Part shown: positions 26,793 to 36,386 of the stretch, in pieces | Position numbering within the stretch: position 1 is the stretch's first letter | How the letters are laid out: each line of letters begins with the position of its first letter | NCBI RefSeq assembly: GCF_025363195.1 | Contig: NZ_JANYEK010000196.1 | Coordinates: forward strand, 1 to 49,024 | Direction: 5' to 3' | DNA from: Sphingomonas sp. | GTDB taxonomy: Bacteria > Pseudomonadota > Alphaproteobacteria > Sphingomonadales > Sphingomonadaceae | DNA length: 49,024 bases | The notes under the pieces: model-generated | Seen by the model: only the letters and a program-made list of their open reading frames with translations | Database searches by the model: none | Told to the model about the DNA's origin: nothing | Position numbers and translations under genes: made by a program

Positions 26793-28109
26793 TCATTCCG
26801 CCGGGGTCACGTCCCGCAGACTGAGCAGGAACGACAGGCCGCGGCCACCGGGCCCGCGATGCACCACTAACGCGCCGTGATGCGCGCGCGCTACGCGTTC
26901 GACGATCGATAAACCAATGCCGGAGCCAGCAACGCGGGCGCCGGTGCCGCGCCAGCGCCGATCCTTCAATCGCAGGAGCGTTTCGTCCGGCACGGGCGCC
27001 CCGTCATCGCTCACTGAAATCCCAATTCCCTGGCTGGTCTGCACTACGATCGTGGTGCCGATTGCGGTGTGGCGCGCAGCATTTTCTATGAGGTTTTCCA
27101 GCGCCAGCGTGATCGCATCGCGATAGCCACAGACCTCGGCCGAGCCTGTCACCTGATCGAGCGCGATCGACCGCCCACCCGCCAGGATCGCAGGGGCGCG
27201 TTCGGCAACGACGTCTTCTGCAAGAGCGTGCAGATCGATGCTCACCCCACACTCCTCGACCGGGCGCTCCAGATCGGCAAGCGCGAGCAACTGCGTGATG
27301 ACGCGCGCGGCGCGATCTACCGCCGCCATGAGCGACCCGCGTAGCTCTGGCTCGGTAATCCGATCGGCGCGAAGTCGAACGACTGCCAATGGCGTGCGCA
27401 ATTCGTGCGCGACATCGGCGGCGAACGCCGTCTTTAGCTCGATCGCCGCAGCCAGACGGTCCAGCGCCGCGTTCGTTGCCTCCGCCAGCGGCTCCACTTC
27501 AAGCGGCAAGAGTCCCGCAGGAAGGCGGGTCGTAAGGGTACGCGGCCCAATCGTAGCCGCGATCGCCGATATAGCGCGCATCCGCAGCGTCAGGCGTCTC
27601 GCCAGGATGCCGCCAATCAGCGGCACGAGCGCGGCAATGGGCAAGCTGACCAGCATGAAACGTTTCAGGAAGGTGCGAACAATGTCGTCGGTGACGACTG
27701 CAGGGTCGGCATCGTCCTGCGAGACGATGATCCATCCACCAGCGACGGGAACACTGTATCCTTCGACCGCGCCGTTGCGGAAGAAACGCGCAGTGCGGTT
27801 GAGCGGGGCGGTGGCGAGAATCCCCGGGCGTGCGGGACCGACAGCGCGGCGGATGCGGCGATCGGTTCCGATCATCGCCGTGGCCATGCCAGTGGTCAAT
27901 ACAACCGGGCGCACCGTTTTGCTGCCCGAGCCGAGTGCCGCGAGCGACAGCGCGGCCTGCTGCCGCAACAGATCACGTTGATAATGGTCTGCGGTCTGAT
28001 GGAGCAAGGCCGACGCGCTCCACACCAAGACGACCGTCGCCGCCAATGCTACCGCAAAGTGGAGCGCGAGATATTGTCCAAGCAGCGAACGCGGTGCTGC
28101 GAGCTTCAT
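26793..28109 (-). CDS. Sensor histidine kinase of the efflux-linked two-component system
   Basis: A 438-residue membrane sensor. The first transmembrane helix is at about 14-36, a periplasmic sensor loop at 37-148, and the second helix at 150-170. A HisKA dimerisation domain carries the phospho-acceptor H235 in ADVAHELRTPLAVV. The ATPase domain has the N-box ENLIENAARHT and the G-box GSGIGLSIVERV. The start overlaps the stop of the response-regulator gene by four bases (ATGA). It sits divergent from an RND efflux operon, whose substrate (probably a metal or cation) it may sense; that is inference. Confidence 0.9.
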   Translation of the reverse strand: MKLAAPRSLLGQYLALHFAVALAATVVLVWSASALLHQTADHYQRDLLRQQAALSLAALGSGSKTVRPVVLTTGMATAMIGTDRRIRRAVGPARPGILATAPLNRTARFFRNGAVEGYSVPVAGGWIIVSQDDADPAVVTDDIVRTFLKRFMLVSLPIAALVPLIGGILARRLTLRMRAISAIAATIGPRTLTTRLPAGLLPLEVEPLAEATNAALDRLAAAIELKTAFAADVAHELRTPLAVVRLRADRITEPELRGSLMAAVDRAARVITQLLALADLERPVEECGVSIDLHALAEDVVAERAPAILAGGRSIALDQVTGSAEVCGYRDAITLALENLIENAARHTAIGTTIVVQTSQGIGISVSDDGAPVPDETLLRLKDRRWRGTGARVAGSGIGLSIVERVARAHHGALVVHRGPGGRGLSFLLSLRDVTPAE

Positions 28110-28780
28110 GCGGTGGCGACGATCATATAACCGACCCCGCGAACGGTTTCTATCCTGGTGGCTGTGGCCGCCTCTTCGAGGCGCTTCCGCAAGCGGTGTA
28201 CATAGACCTCGATGGCGTTCGAACCGAGATTGTCGCCGAGCCCGAATAGCTGATCTTCCGCGACCCGCTTCGGCACCACTTTGCCGGAACGGCGGAGCAG
28301 GAGTTCCAGCAACTGTGTCTCGCGTACCGATAACGTCAATGCTCGCTCGCCGACATAGGCGACGCGGCTTTCAACCGAGAAGTCCAGCGCACCGCAGCGT
28401 AGCGCCTTGCCGGCATAGCCATCGCGTCGACGCAGGATCGCCAGCAGCCGTGCATGCAGCTCATCGACGTCGAACGGCTTGACCATATATTCGTCGGCGC
28501 CCTCATTCAGCCCTAGGATGCGCGCGCCGACCGAGCCGCGCGCGGTAAGAACAAGCACCGGTCGCGTATCGCCGCGCGCACGCATCCGCACCAGCAGGGC
28601 AATACCGTCATCGTCGGGCAGGCCGAGGTCGAGCAACACGGCGGTGTAGTCGATCACCCGCAGATAAGCCTCGGCCTCGTCACTGGTGCTGGCGCGATCG
28701 ACGACCAGGCCGCGCCGCGACAGCGCGTCTATCAGCGCGAGCGCGACGGCATCCTCGTCCTCGATCAGCAGAACCCGCAT
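28106..28780 (-). CDS. OmpR/PhoB-family response regulator
   Basis: A 224-residue regulator. The receiver domain has D51 as phosphoacceptor (VLLDLGLPDDDG), T79 and K101 (MVKPFDVDEL). The C-terminal winged helix (residues ~130-224) includes LSVRETQLLELLLRRSG and VYVHRLRKRLEE. I chose the ATG at 28780 because it starts the first strand (MRVLLIEDED); the frame is open much further upstream but that extension overlaps the divergent efflux gene. The 84-bp divergent gap holds a direct repeat that fits binding by this family. Confidence 0.92.
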   Translation of the reverse strand: MRVLLIEDEDAVALALIDALSRRGLVVDRASTSDEAEAYLRVIDYTAVLLDLGLPDDDGIALLVRMRARGDTRPVLVLTARGSVGARILGLNEGADEYMVKPFDVDELHARLLAILRRRDGYAGKALRCGALDFSVESRVAYVGERALTLSVRETQLLELLLRRSGKVVPKRVAEDQLFGLGDNLGSNAIEVYVHRLRKRLEEAATATRIETVRGVGYMIVATA

Positions 28781-28806
28781 CGCATTCTTCCGCAGTGCAA
28801 CCATGT

Positions 28807-28825
28807 TGTAAGCGCGCTGTAAGCG
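28807..28825. promoter_or_regulatory. Candidate OmpR/PhoB-type operator (direct repeat)
   Basis: tgtaagcg occurs twice (28807-28814 and 28818-28825) with an 11-bp period, the geometry used by OmpR/PhoB-family dimers. It lies between the regulator start and the efflux adaptor start, upstream of a possible -10 near 28831-28836 (cctacg). No other copy was noticed in the window. Confidence 0.55.
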
Positions 28826-28864
28826 ACCGGTCCTACGTGTGCCAGCCCAACCGCAACAGGGCTG

Positions 28865-30130
28865 ATGATGCACGCCTCTCCACCACCGCAATCGTTGCCA
28901 GAAACCCGCTCTTTGTCGCGCCGCGACCAGTTGCGGTGGCTCGGCATCGTGGCGGCGGTCGCGGTTGGCGTGGTGTTGCTCTGGCTGCTGATCGCCCGGC
29001 TGACGCATAGCGAACCAGTCGCCCCCGCGCCGACGCCACCAGGTACGTTCCGGCCGACGCCGGACCAGATGACAACATTGCAGACGCTGCGGGTCGGTTA
29101 CGAATCGTCGGCTGATCGCACGCTGGCGAGTGGCGCGATTACCGTCGATGGCGATCACAGCACCCCCGTTTTGATGCCCTATGCCGGGCAAGTGGTGCAG
29201 GTGCTGGCCGATGCCGGGCAATATGTGAAACAAGGCCAGCCACTGCTGTTGGTCAAAACAAGCGATTTCGTCGATGCGCGCACCGGGCTGTTCGCGACGC
29301 GGGCGGCGTTTCAGAATGCGCAGGCCCAGCTTGCGACCGCGACGCGCAATACCGAAAGGCAGCGCCAAATTTTCGAGACCGCTGGCGGCGCGCAGAAGGA
29401 CTACCTGCAGGCGCAGACCGATTTGGTCGCGGCGCAAGCGACCGCGCGCACGGCGGCGGCGGCGCTCGGCGCGGCGCGCGACAAGCTCGCGATCCTCGGC
29501 AAGTCGCCCGGTGAGATCGGCGCACTTGAGGGCGCAGGCGAAGTGTCGGGGATACACGACCGTACGACCCTGCACGCGCCGATCACCGGGCTAATCGCCT
29601 CGCGCGATGTATCGGCCGGGCAATATGTTTCGCAGGGTGGCGACAAGCCGGTGATGACCATCACCGATCCGTCGCATGTATGGCTGGTCGCGCAGATCGC
29701 AGAGGGCGACACGAGCGCGGTGCACCTAGGTGATGCAGTCACGGTGACGACGCCATCGCTGCCAGGTCGGAGCTTCCATGCCACGATCAACCTGGTCGGT
29801 GCCGCGCTCGATCCGCAGACGCACCGCTTGCCGGTGCGGGCGACGATCGCCAATCCTGACGGCGCGTTGAAGCCGCAGATGTTCGCCAGTTTCTCGATCC
29901 AGCGTCCGCAGACCGGTCAGGCCCTGCGCGTGCCGGCCGTGGCCGTGATCCATGAGGGTGACATCGCGCGCGTGTGGGTGGTGCGCCCGGATGGGCTTTT
30001 GCAGGCGCGCGTTGTGACCGCTGGCGACGAGCAGGACGGCAAGGTCTCGATCGTGCGCGGGTTGCGGCTCGGCGAGCGGATCGTCACCGCAGGCGCGCTG
30101 TTTGTGAATGAGGCAGGGCTCGGTGAATAA
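28865..30130 (+). CDS. RND efflux periplasmic adaptor (CzcB/CusB type)
   Basis: A 421-residue membrane-fusion protein. A single N-terminal membrane anchor (residues ~24-45) precedes a HlyD-type core with the biotinyl-lipoyl-like strands (PYAGQVVQVLADAGQYVKQG and RDVSAGQYVSQG) and an alpha-helical hairpin rich in Ala/Gln. It links the inner-membrane pump to the outer-membrane channel in the periplasm. The pump gene follows 12 bp later. No His- or Met-rich metal-binding tail is seen, so the metal is not indicated. Confidence 0.88.
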   Translation: MMHASPPPQSLPETRSLSRRDQLRWLGIVAAVAVGVVLLWLLIARLTHSEPVAPAPTPPGTFRPTPDQMTTLQTLRVGYESSADRTLASGAITVDGDHSTPVLMPYAGQVVQVLADAGQYVKQGQPLLLVKTSDFVDARTGLFATRAAFQNAQAQLATATRNTERQRQIFETAGGAQKDYLQAQTDLVAAQATARTAAAALGAARDKLAILGKSPGEIGALEGAGEVSGIHDRTTLHAPITGLIASRDVSAGQYVSQGGDKPVMTITDPSHVWLVAQIAEGDTSAVHLGDAVTVTTPSLPGRSFHATINLVGAALDPQTHRLPVRATIANPDGALKPQMFASFSIQRPQTGQALRVPAVAVIHEGDIARVWVVRPDGLLQARVVTAGDEQDGKVSIVRGLRLGERIVTAGALFVNEAGLGE

Positions 30131-30142
30131 GGGTCCGGGCGG

Positions 30143-33100
30143 ATGAACCGCCTCGTCGAATTCGCGCTGCGACAACGGCTGCTCATCGTCGGTATCTTCA
30201 CGGCGATGCTGGTCGCGGGTGTGGTCGGCTTCTGGAACCTCAACATCGAGGCCTATCCGGATCCCGTCCCCCCGATGGTCGAGATCATCACGCAGACCCA
30301 AGGCCTGTCGGCGGAAGAGATGGAGCGCAACGTCACCATCCCGATAGAAGTCGGCATGGCGGGCATTCCGCACCTTACCGCGATCCGCGCGATCTCGCTG
30401 TTCGGCCTGTCCGATATCAAGATCCAGTTCTCCTACGACCTGACCAATGACGAGGCGAAGCAGCAAGTCATCAATCGCCTGTCGCAATTGCCGCCGCTGT
30501 CGGGCGGCGCGCAGCCGACACTGTCGCCGACCAGCCCGGTGGGAGAGATTTACCGCTACAAGATCACCGCACCGCCTGGTTATTCGGTGATGGATTTGAA
30601 GACGTTGCAAGATTGGGTTCTGCAGCGCCGCTTCAAGCGCATCCCCGGGGTCATCGATGTTACCGGTTGGGGCGGCAAATTGCGGGCTTACGACGTCGTG
30701 ATCGATAACGACCGGCTCGCCGCGCATAACGTCACGGTCTCGCAAGTGCTCGCGGCGCTGGCAAAGAGTGACGGCAATGTCGGCGGACAAACTATCAACT
30801 TCGGCGCGCAGGCAGCGATCGTTCGGGGCGTCGGGTTAATCCAGTCGGTCGGCGCGATCGAGAACGTCTTGGTGGGCGTGGCGGCGGGACAGCCGATCTT
30901 GCTGAAGGACGTCGCCAGCGTCTCGATCGGCAATGCGCCGCGGCTCGGCATCGCCGGATACAATAATGACGATGATATCGTGCAGGGCATCGTGCTGATG
31001 CAGCGCGGCGCGCAATCGATGCCGACGATCACGGCGGTGCAACAGGAAGTCGCGGACATCAATGCCTCCAGCATCCTGCCGCCGGGCGTACACCTGGAGC
31101 GCGTTTATGATCGCTCCGACCTGATCAAGCTGACGATCCATACCGTATTGGAAAATCTGGTCGCAGGGATCGCGCTAATCTTCCTGTTGCAATGGGTGTT
31201 TCTGGGCAATTTGCGCAGCGCGATCATCGTGGCCGCAACGATCCCGTTCGCTCTGGCCTTCGCGATCCTAATCCTGGTGCTTCAAGGCGAGAGCGCGAAC
31301 TTGCTATCGGTAGGGGCACTCGACTTCGGGTTAGTGGTCGATGCCAGCGTCATCATGGTCGAAAACATCTTCCGCCACATGGTCGAAAGGGCGGCCCATG
31401 TCGAAAGCGGGCGCAGGCATTATACGATGGCCAGCCGCTTCTCGGCCGTACTCGGCGCGAGCCAAGAAGTCAGCCGCGGCATCTTCTTTGCCGCCGCGAT
31501 CATCATCGCAAGCTTCCTGCCATTGTTCACGCTGACCGGGGTGGAGGGTCACATCTTTGGCCCGATGGCCAAGACTTATGCGTATGCGATTTCCGGTGGC
31601 CTGATCGCGACCTTCACCGTTGCGCCCGTGCTTGCGACGATGCTGCTGCCCGACAAGCTATCCGAGGCCGAGACCTGGATCGTAGCCAAGCTGCGCCGCG
31701 CGTATGAGCCCGCTGCCGCCTTCGCGCTGGGAAATCATGTCGTCGCGATCGGCGGCGGCGTGCTGCTGCTGGCGGCAGCGGCGGTCGGCGTCCGCTCGCT
31801 CGGCATCGAATTCCTTCCGCATCTGGAGGAGGGCAATCTCTATATCCGTGCCAGCTTGCCGGGTTCGATCAGCCTGGAGGCCGGGGAGCCCGTCGTGAAC
31901 GGCGTCCGTCGGATCATCGAACATTATCCCGAAGTCGAGTCCGTGCTCTCGACGCATGGCCGGCCCGATGACGGCACCGATTCGACAGGCTTTTTCAACG
32001 CTGAATTCTTCGTGCCGCTGAAACCCTTCGGCACGTGGCCCGCTGGGGTGAACAAGGAAACGCTGACCGCCGAGCTGTCCAAGAAATTGCAGAACAAATA
32101 TCCCGGAGTCGATTTCTCCTTTTCGCAATATATCGAGGACAATGTCGATGAGGCTGCGTCAGGGGTCAAAGGCGCGAATTCGATCAAGCTGTTCGGGCCC
32201 GATCTGGCGACGCTCGAGAAATATGCCGATGCGACCAAGACCGAGATGGGCAAGGTCCGCGGGATCGAGGATCTCGGCGTTTTCCAGTCGCTCGGCCAGC
32301 CGACCGTTCGCATCGACGTCGATCGTGCGCGTGCCTCGCGCTATGGCCTGACGCCCGACGACATCAACGCGACCGTCGCCGCCGCGATCGGCGGGCAATC
32401 CAACGTCGATCTCTACGAGAAAGGTACCGACCGGCATTTCCCGATCGTCGTGCGCCTGAAGTCGGAACAGCGCGATTCGATCGATGCGATTCGACGGATA
32501 ACGATCGGGGCACCCGCGCCCAATGGCAGCGGCACGGTGCAAGTGCCGCTCTCTGAAGTCGCCGATGTGCGGCTGACCTCGGGCGCGTCGTTTATTTATC
32601 GTGAGCATCAGGAACGCTACATCCCGATCAAATTCTCGGTGCGCGGACGCGATCTCGGGGGTGCCGTGGATGAGGCGCGCGCGCGGATCATGCGTAACGT
32701 GCATCTTCCGTCCGGTTATCACCTCGAATGGGCGGGCGAGCTGGACAACCTCAACAACGCGGTCGCGCGGCTGAAGATCGTGGTGCCGATCAGCCTGCTA
32801 CTGATCTTGCTGCTGCTCTACGCCAATTTCAGTTCGATCCGTGACAGCCTGCTAGCCTTCTCGGCGATCCCGATGGCGATCGTCGGCGGTGTACTCGCGC
32901 TCGCGCTGACCGGGACAGCGTTCAGCATTTCCTCGGCGATCGGTTTCGTAGCCCTGTTCGGCATCGCAGTAATGGACGGGATTCTGGTAGTGACGACCTA
33001 CAATCATGCGATCGATGAAGGCGTATCGCGCGACGACGCTTTGGCGACGACGGTGCGCCACAGCTTGCGCCCGGTGGTGATGACATGCCTCGTGGCGGCG

Positions 33101-33334
33101 ATCGGGCTGCTGCCGGCGGCACTGTCGAGTGGGATCGGCAGCCAGGTGCAGAAGCCGCTCGCGCTAGTGGTGGTGGGCGGTATGACGTTGGCGCCGATCA
33201 TGATCCTGCTGGTGCTGCCGGTGTTGATAGACCGGTTCTCCAGGCGGGTTCCGCCGGAAGATCGCGGCGCACATGGTCGTGACGTGGGGCGCCGCATGCA
33301 TCTAGGCGCGAACGGCGACGAGGCCGTCGAATGA
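30143..33334 (+). CDS. RND heavy-metal efflux pump, CzcA/CusA family
   Basis: A 1,063-residue proton-driven inner-membrane pump with 12 transmembrane helices and two large periplasmic loops. The N-terminus (LVEFALRQRLLIVGIFTAML, then NLNIEAYPDPVPP) and the early porter domain are of the HME-RND type. TM4 carries DFGLVVDASVIMVEN at about residues 394-408, with Ala-Ser where canonical CzcA has Gly-Ala. Family length is normal. The substrate (zinc, cobalt, cadmium, copper or other) cannot be fixed from sequence. Its last codons overlap the outer-membrane factor start. Confidence 0.9.
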   Translation: MNRLVEFALRQRLLIVGIFTAMLVAGVVGFWNLNIEAYPDPVPPMVEIITQTQGLSAEEMERNVTIPIEVGMAGIPHLTAIRAISLFGLSDIKIQFSYDLTNDEAKQQVINRLSQLPPLSGGAQPTLSPTSPVGEIYRYKITAPPGYSVMDLKTLQDWVLQRRFKRIPGVIDVTGWGGKLRAYDVVIDNDRLAAHNVTVSQVLAALAKSDGNVGGQTINFGAQAAIVRGVGLIQSVGAIENVLVGVAAGQPILLKDVASVSIGNAPRLGIAGYNNDDDIVQGIVLMQRGAQSMPTITAVQQEVADINASSILPPGVHLERVYDRSDLIKLTIHTVLENLVAGIALIFLLQWVFLGNLRSAIIVAATIPFALAFAILILVLQGESANLLSVGALDFGLVVDASVIMVENIFRHMVERAAHVESGRRHYTMASRFSAVLGASQEVSRGIFFAAAIIIASFLPLFTLTGVEGHIFGPMAKTYAYAISGGLIATFTVAPVLATMLLPDKLSEAETWIVAKLRRAYEPAAAFALGNHVVAIGGGVLLLAAAAVGVRSLGIEFLPHLEEGNLYIRASLPGSISLEAGEPVVNGVRRIIEHYPEVESVLSTHGRPDDGTDSTGFFNAEFFVPLKPFGTWPAGVNKETLTAELSKKLQNKYPGVDFSFSQYIEDNVDEAASGVKGANSIKLFGPDLATLEKYADATKTEMGKVRGIEDLGVFQSLGQPTVRIDVDRARASRYGLTPDDINATVAAAIGGQSNVDLYEKGTDRHFPIVVRLKSEQRDSIDAIRRITIGAPAPNGSGTVQVPLSEVADVRLTSGASFIYREHQERYIPIKFSVRGRDLGGAVDEARARIMRNVHLPSGYHLEWAGELDNLNNAVARLKIVVPISLLLILLLLYANFSSIRDSLLAFSAIPMAIVGGVLALALTGTAFSISSAIGFVALFGIAVMDGILVVTTYNHAIDEGVSRDDALATTVRHSLRPVVMTCLVAAIGLLPAALSSGIGSQVQKPLALVVVGGMTLAPIMILLVLPVLIDRFSRRVPPEDRGAHGRDVGRRMHLGANGDEAVE

Positions 33335-34752
33335 AATGGCCGATGATCTTCTTGCTCGGCCTGTCCGTCGCCGCATGCAGCGTGGCACCTCGCATAGTGG
33401 TGCCGCCGATTACCTTGCCGCCAGCACCCGTGCCGCAGGACTTCGCGCCGGTGCATGGACCCGACCAATTGGCCCAGCTCGCTCCCGTCCCGGTCCAGTG
33501 GTGGCGCACGTTCGGCAACACCGACCTCGATGCGCTGGTCGAGGAAGCTTTGCACCATGCGACCGATATCGCCGTCGCCGACGCGACGCTGCGTCAGGCG
33601 CGCGAGCAGGGTGCCGCCGCCGCCGGTGCCGCGCTGCCGCAAGTCGATGCCAGCTATCAGGCGCAGCGTACGCGCGTGTCGAACGCGCTGGCGCCCGCGG
33701 TCACCGACGCCACCCAGCAACTCTACACATTGCATACCACCCAGGTGACCGTCAGCTACGGCCTCGATCTGTTCGGCGGAACGCACGCGCGCATCCGCTC
33801 GGCCAACGCGGCCGCCGAGGTTCAGCGCCACCGCTTCGATGCTGCTCGCACGACGGTGATCGCCAATCTGGTGCAAGCGGTGATCCAGCGCGCGGCACTT
33901 GCCGCCCAGATTGCGGCGGGCGAAACCAGCGTCGCGGTCAATCGCGATATCCTTGCACAATTGCTTAAGCGCCAGAAACTGGGCGCGGTCGGCGCGGCGG
34001 ACATCGCCACGCAGCAGGCGGCGCTCGCGAGCGCCGAGGCGGCGCTCCCGGCGCTCGTGCGTAGCGAAGCACATCAGCGCGTGGTGATCGGCGCCCTGAT
34101 CGGACGCACCGCGGGATCACCGTTGCCGAAATTGCCCAATTTTTCCGGACTGGCGATCCCGCACGATCTGCCCTTGCTGCTCCCATCGGATCTCGTCGCG
34201 CGCCGCCCCGACGTGCAGGCGGCACGCTCTCAACTCGAGGGTGCGGGCGCAGATGTCGGCGTTGCGATCGCGGCACGGCTGCCGAACATTCAGCTGAGCG
34301 CGAGCGGGGGCGGAACCGCACAGCATCTCTTCGACATGTTTCAATCGGGCAATCCGTTCTGGACGCTGCTCGGCGGCGTAACGCAACCGATCTTCCATGC
34401 CGGTGCGCTGCGGCATCAGCAACGCGCCGTCGAAGCCGCGCTGGACGGTGCCAAGGCGCAATATCGCGCCGCGGTGCTGCAGGCATTCGGCGATGTCTCG
34501 GATGCGTTGACGGGGTTGCGGACCGACGCCGACGCCTTTGATGCGGCATCGCGCGCCAGCGACGCGTCCGCGCGCGCTTTGGGCTTCATCCGGCGTCAGC
34601 TTTCGCTTGGTGAAGTCGGCACGCTGGCATTGCTCAACGCGACCGGTGCTGACGCGCAGGCTCGCGCGCAGGTGATTCAGGCCCGTGCGGCACGGCTCGG
34701 GGACACGGTCGCTTTGTATCAGGCCGCCGGTGGCGGCGTTTTGGAAAGATAA
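33331..34752 (+). CDS. Outer-membrane efflux channel, NodT/TolC family lipoprotein
   Basis: A 473-residue outer-membrane factor with a lipoprotein signal (MKWPMIFLLGLSVAAC, lipobox VAAC, Cys-16). It has tandem TolC-type alpha-barrel repeats, including VSYGLDLFGGTHARIRSANA and the C-terminal repeat VSYG-like GVTQPIFHAGAL. It starts inside the pump gene (ATGA overlap), completing a CzcBAC-type tripartite system. It lies 2 bp before the following aspartic-protease-like gene. Confidence 0.88.
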   Translation: MKWPMIFLLGLSVAACSVAPRIVVPPITLPPAPVPQDFAPVHGPDQLAQLAPVPVQWWRTFGNTDLDALVEEALHHATDIAVADATLRQAREQGAAAAGAALPQVDASYQAQRTRVSNALAPAVTDATQQLYTLHTTQVTVSYGLDLFGGTHARIRSANAAAEVQRHRFDAARTTVIANLVQAVIQRAALAAQIAAGETSVAVNRDILAQLLKRQKLGAVGAADIATQQAALASAEAALPALVRSEAHQRVVIGALIGRTAGSPLPKLPNFSGLAIPHDLPLLLPSDLVARRPDVQAARSQLEGAGADVGVAIAARLPNIQLSASGGGTAQHLFDMFQSGNPFWTLLGGVTQPIFHAGALRHQQRAVEAALDGAKAQYRAAVLQAFGDVSDALTGLRTDADAFDAASRASDASARALGFIRRQLSLGEVGTLALLNATGADAQARAQVIQARAARLGDTVALYQAAGGGVLER

Positions 34753-34754
34753 AT

Positions 34755-35396
34755 ATGGCCGGAGTGATCGGGGCGACAGGCGGGAAGTTCGCATTGGTCG
34801 GGGTGGCCCTGGTGTTGCACGGTCGCATCGACGGAAACGATGTCCGCATGGCGATCATGCCGGGGTCGCCAGCTTCGGCCATCACGCCGGACCTGGCCGA
34901 TCGGGTGCGGGCCCGCAGCAACCGACCTGATGTCGCGATCCATCTACGCGCGGAATCCTTCCGCGCCCGCATTAGTGCCGTGGAAGCCAGCCCCGCCGGC
35001 GATGCGCAGGTAAGGATTGGTCAGGATATCCTGGCCGACAATGCGATCGAGTTCGACTTCGTGCATCATCAGGCCTTACCCCTTTCGGCAAGCGAGGCGC
35101 GTAGCCTGGAGCGGCGTTCCCGACCGATTTCCGTTCACCGCGACCCAGGTGGCATTTTCTCGGTAACGCTCGAACAGGATGGCAAAGCGCCAGTCCATGC
35201 ACAACTGGACCTTGCCCTTGCTGCGGGTGTCGTCACGCCTATGCCGGCCATCGGAACCACGATAAAAGTCGGCGGCGTCGATCTGCCCAGGGTCGATGTT
35301 AGGGCAGGCGCGCAACCGGTCGTCGGGCTCTACGCATTCAAGCATCTCCGTGTAATCTTCGATTTCGGGCACGATCGCATCTGGGTCCGCCAGTGA
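34755..35396 (+). CDS. Retropepsin-like protein with a degenerate active site
   Basis: A 213-residue protein with two aspartic-protease-like lobes. Lobe 1 has VRMAIMPGSPASAITPDLAD (residues 30-49), where active members have DTG or DSG and here M-P-G replaces it, then IGQDILADNAIEFDF. Lobe 2 has VHAQLDLALAAGVVTP (D152 kept, but not DTG) and ends GLYAFKHLRVIFDFGHDR. The family match is inferred from these strand patterns. No signal peptide is evident. It begins 2 bp after the outer-membrane factor, so it belongs to the efflux operon and may be a binding or scaffold protein rather than a protease. Confidence 0.55.
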   Translation: MAGVIGATGGKFALVGVALVLHGRIDGNDVRMAIMPGSPASAITPDLADRVRARSNRPDVAIHLRAESFRARISAVEASPAGDAQVRIGQDILADNAIEFDFVHHQALPLSASEARSLERRSRPISVHRDPGGIFSVTLEQDGKAPVHAQLDLALAAGVVTPMPAIGTTIKVGGVDLPRVDVRAGAQPVVGLYAFKHLRVIFDFGHDRIWVRQ

Positions 35397-35789
35397 AATT
35401 GCCTGGGATTGACCGATGTTCGAGGGCAGCCTGTTCCGATCATGCATTCGGACGTACGCTGGGCGGCGGTTTTGGTTTTTTGGCATAGCGAAAAAGTAAC
35501 GTCGTCCACTTCGAGGCCGCGTCCATCAGAAAGCCTGCATAAATTGTTCATAGTGAGCGTCTTGCCCAGACGTTGCACCAAATGCCAAATCATCAGAGAA
35601 AGGGGGGTGGGACAGCTCCCGCCTTCGGAGTTGAGAAGACGCTCGCGCTCGAGCCCGAGCAGGAAGAAGATGTCAGCGGCGTCGTTCGACGTTTCGTAAG
35701 AAAGGCTGAAACGGGTTCGCGGTTCGGAGAGGCGGGTCATGGGCCCGGTAATGCGGGTGCAGGTCGACAACCAAGTATAGGAGCTTTTC
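35397..35789. other. Gap of ~390 bp with no recognised gene
   Basis: Frames are open on both strands (for example 35409-35699 plus and 35330-35869 minus), but neither has family features and the minus one overlaps the next gene. The upstream end of this gap should hold the terminator of the efflux operon, which I could not identify, and its downstream end the DUF4337 promoter. Confidence 0.45.
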
Positions 35790-36386
35790 ATGGAAGCAGA
35801 TGAAGCCAGGGATCTGATCGACGAGGCGGTGGAACGCGCTGAAACGCAGCGTGATGCGGAGGACGGCACGGAGCGTGCCGCTGAACGAACGCTGCGCGAA
35901 CGAGTGGCGGTATTGATCGGTATTCTGGCGGTTTGCCTGGCGATTGTTCATATGGCCGCCTCTGGCGCTCAGCGGGCGAGCTTGCTGAAAGGGATCGAGG
36001 CGTCCGATACGTTCGCCTATATGCAAGCAAAGATCGTTCGTGAAACCGTCTACAAGACTGCCAGCGCGAACGCATCCACGGTCTCCGATCGACAGGCCTG
36101 GACCAAAGAAGCGCTAAAGATGCGAGCGCCGGATTCCGCGCAACACGGGATCGGTCAATTGCAATCAAAGGGTGAAGCACTCCGCAAGGAAGGTGAAGCG
36201 GCCGCTGTTGCCGGAGAGGGCTACGAACTTGGTGAAACAGCCCTTCAGATGGCGATCGTGCTGTTATCGATCGCACTCGTCGCGCGATCGCGTGCCATCA
36301 TGTACGCAGCCTGCGCACTCGCGGCATGCGGGATCGCTATGGCGATCTTGACCAAACTTGGCGTTCAAATTCCGCTGTTCGGGTGA
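35790..36386 (+). CDS. DUF4337 domain-containing membrane protein
   Basis: A 198-residue protein with an acidic, helical N-terminus (residues 1-35), a transmembrane helix (VAVLIGILAVCLAIVHMAA), a central helical domain starting ASLLKGIEASDTFAYMQAK, and two C-terminal hydrophobic helices. The Q-A-K motif and layout match DUF4337, a family of unknown function. It is preceded by an AGGAG-like sequence (tataggagc just upstream). No neighbour gives a functional hint. Confidence 0.72.
   Translation: MEADEARDLIDEAVERAETQRDAEDGTERAAERTLRERVAVLIGILAVCLAIVHMAASGAQRASLLKGIEASDTFAYMQAKIVRETVYKTASANASTVSDRQAWTKEALKMRAPDSAQHGIGQLQSKGEALRKEGEAAAVAGEGYELGETALQMAIVLLSIALVARSRAIMYAACALAACGIAMAILTKLGVQIPLFG

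Noticed and set aside
28781..29575. N-terminal extension of the response regulator frame
   Set aside because: It would overlap the divergent efflux adaptor gene and its sequence is not regulator-like; the receiver domain begins at the ATG at 28780.
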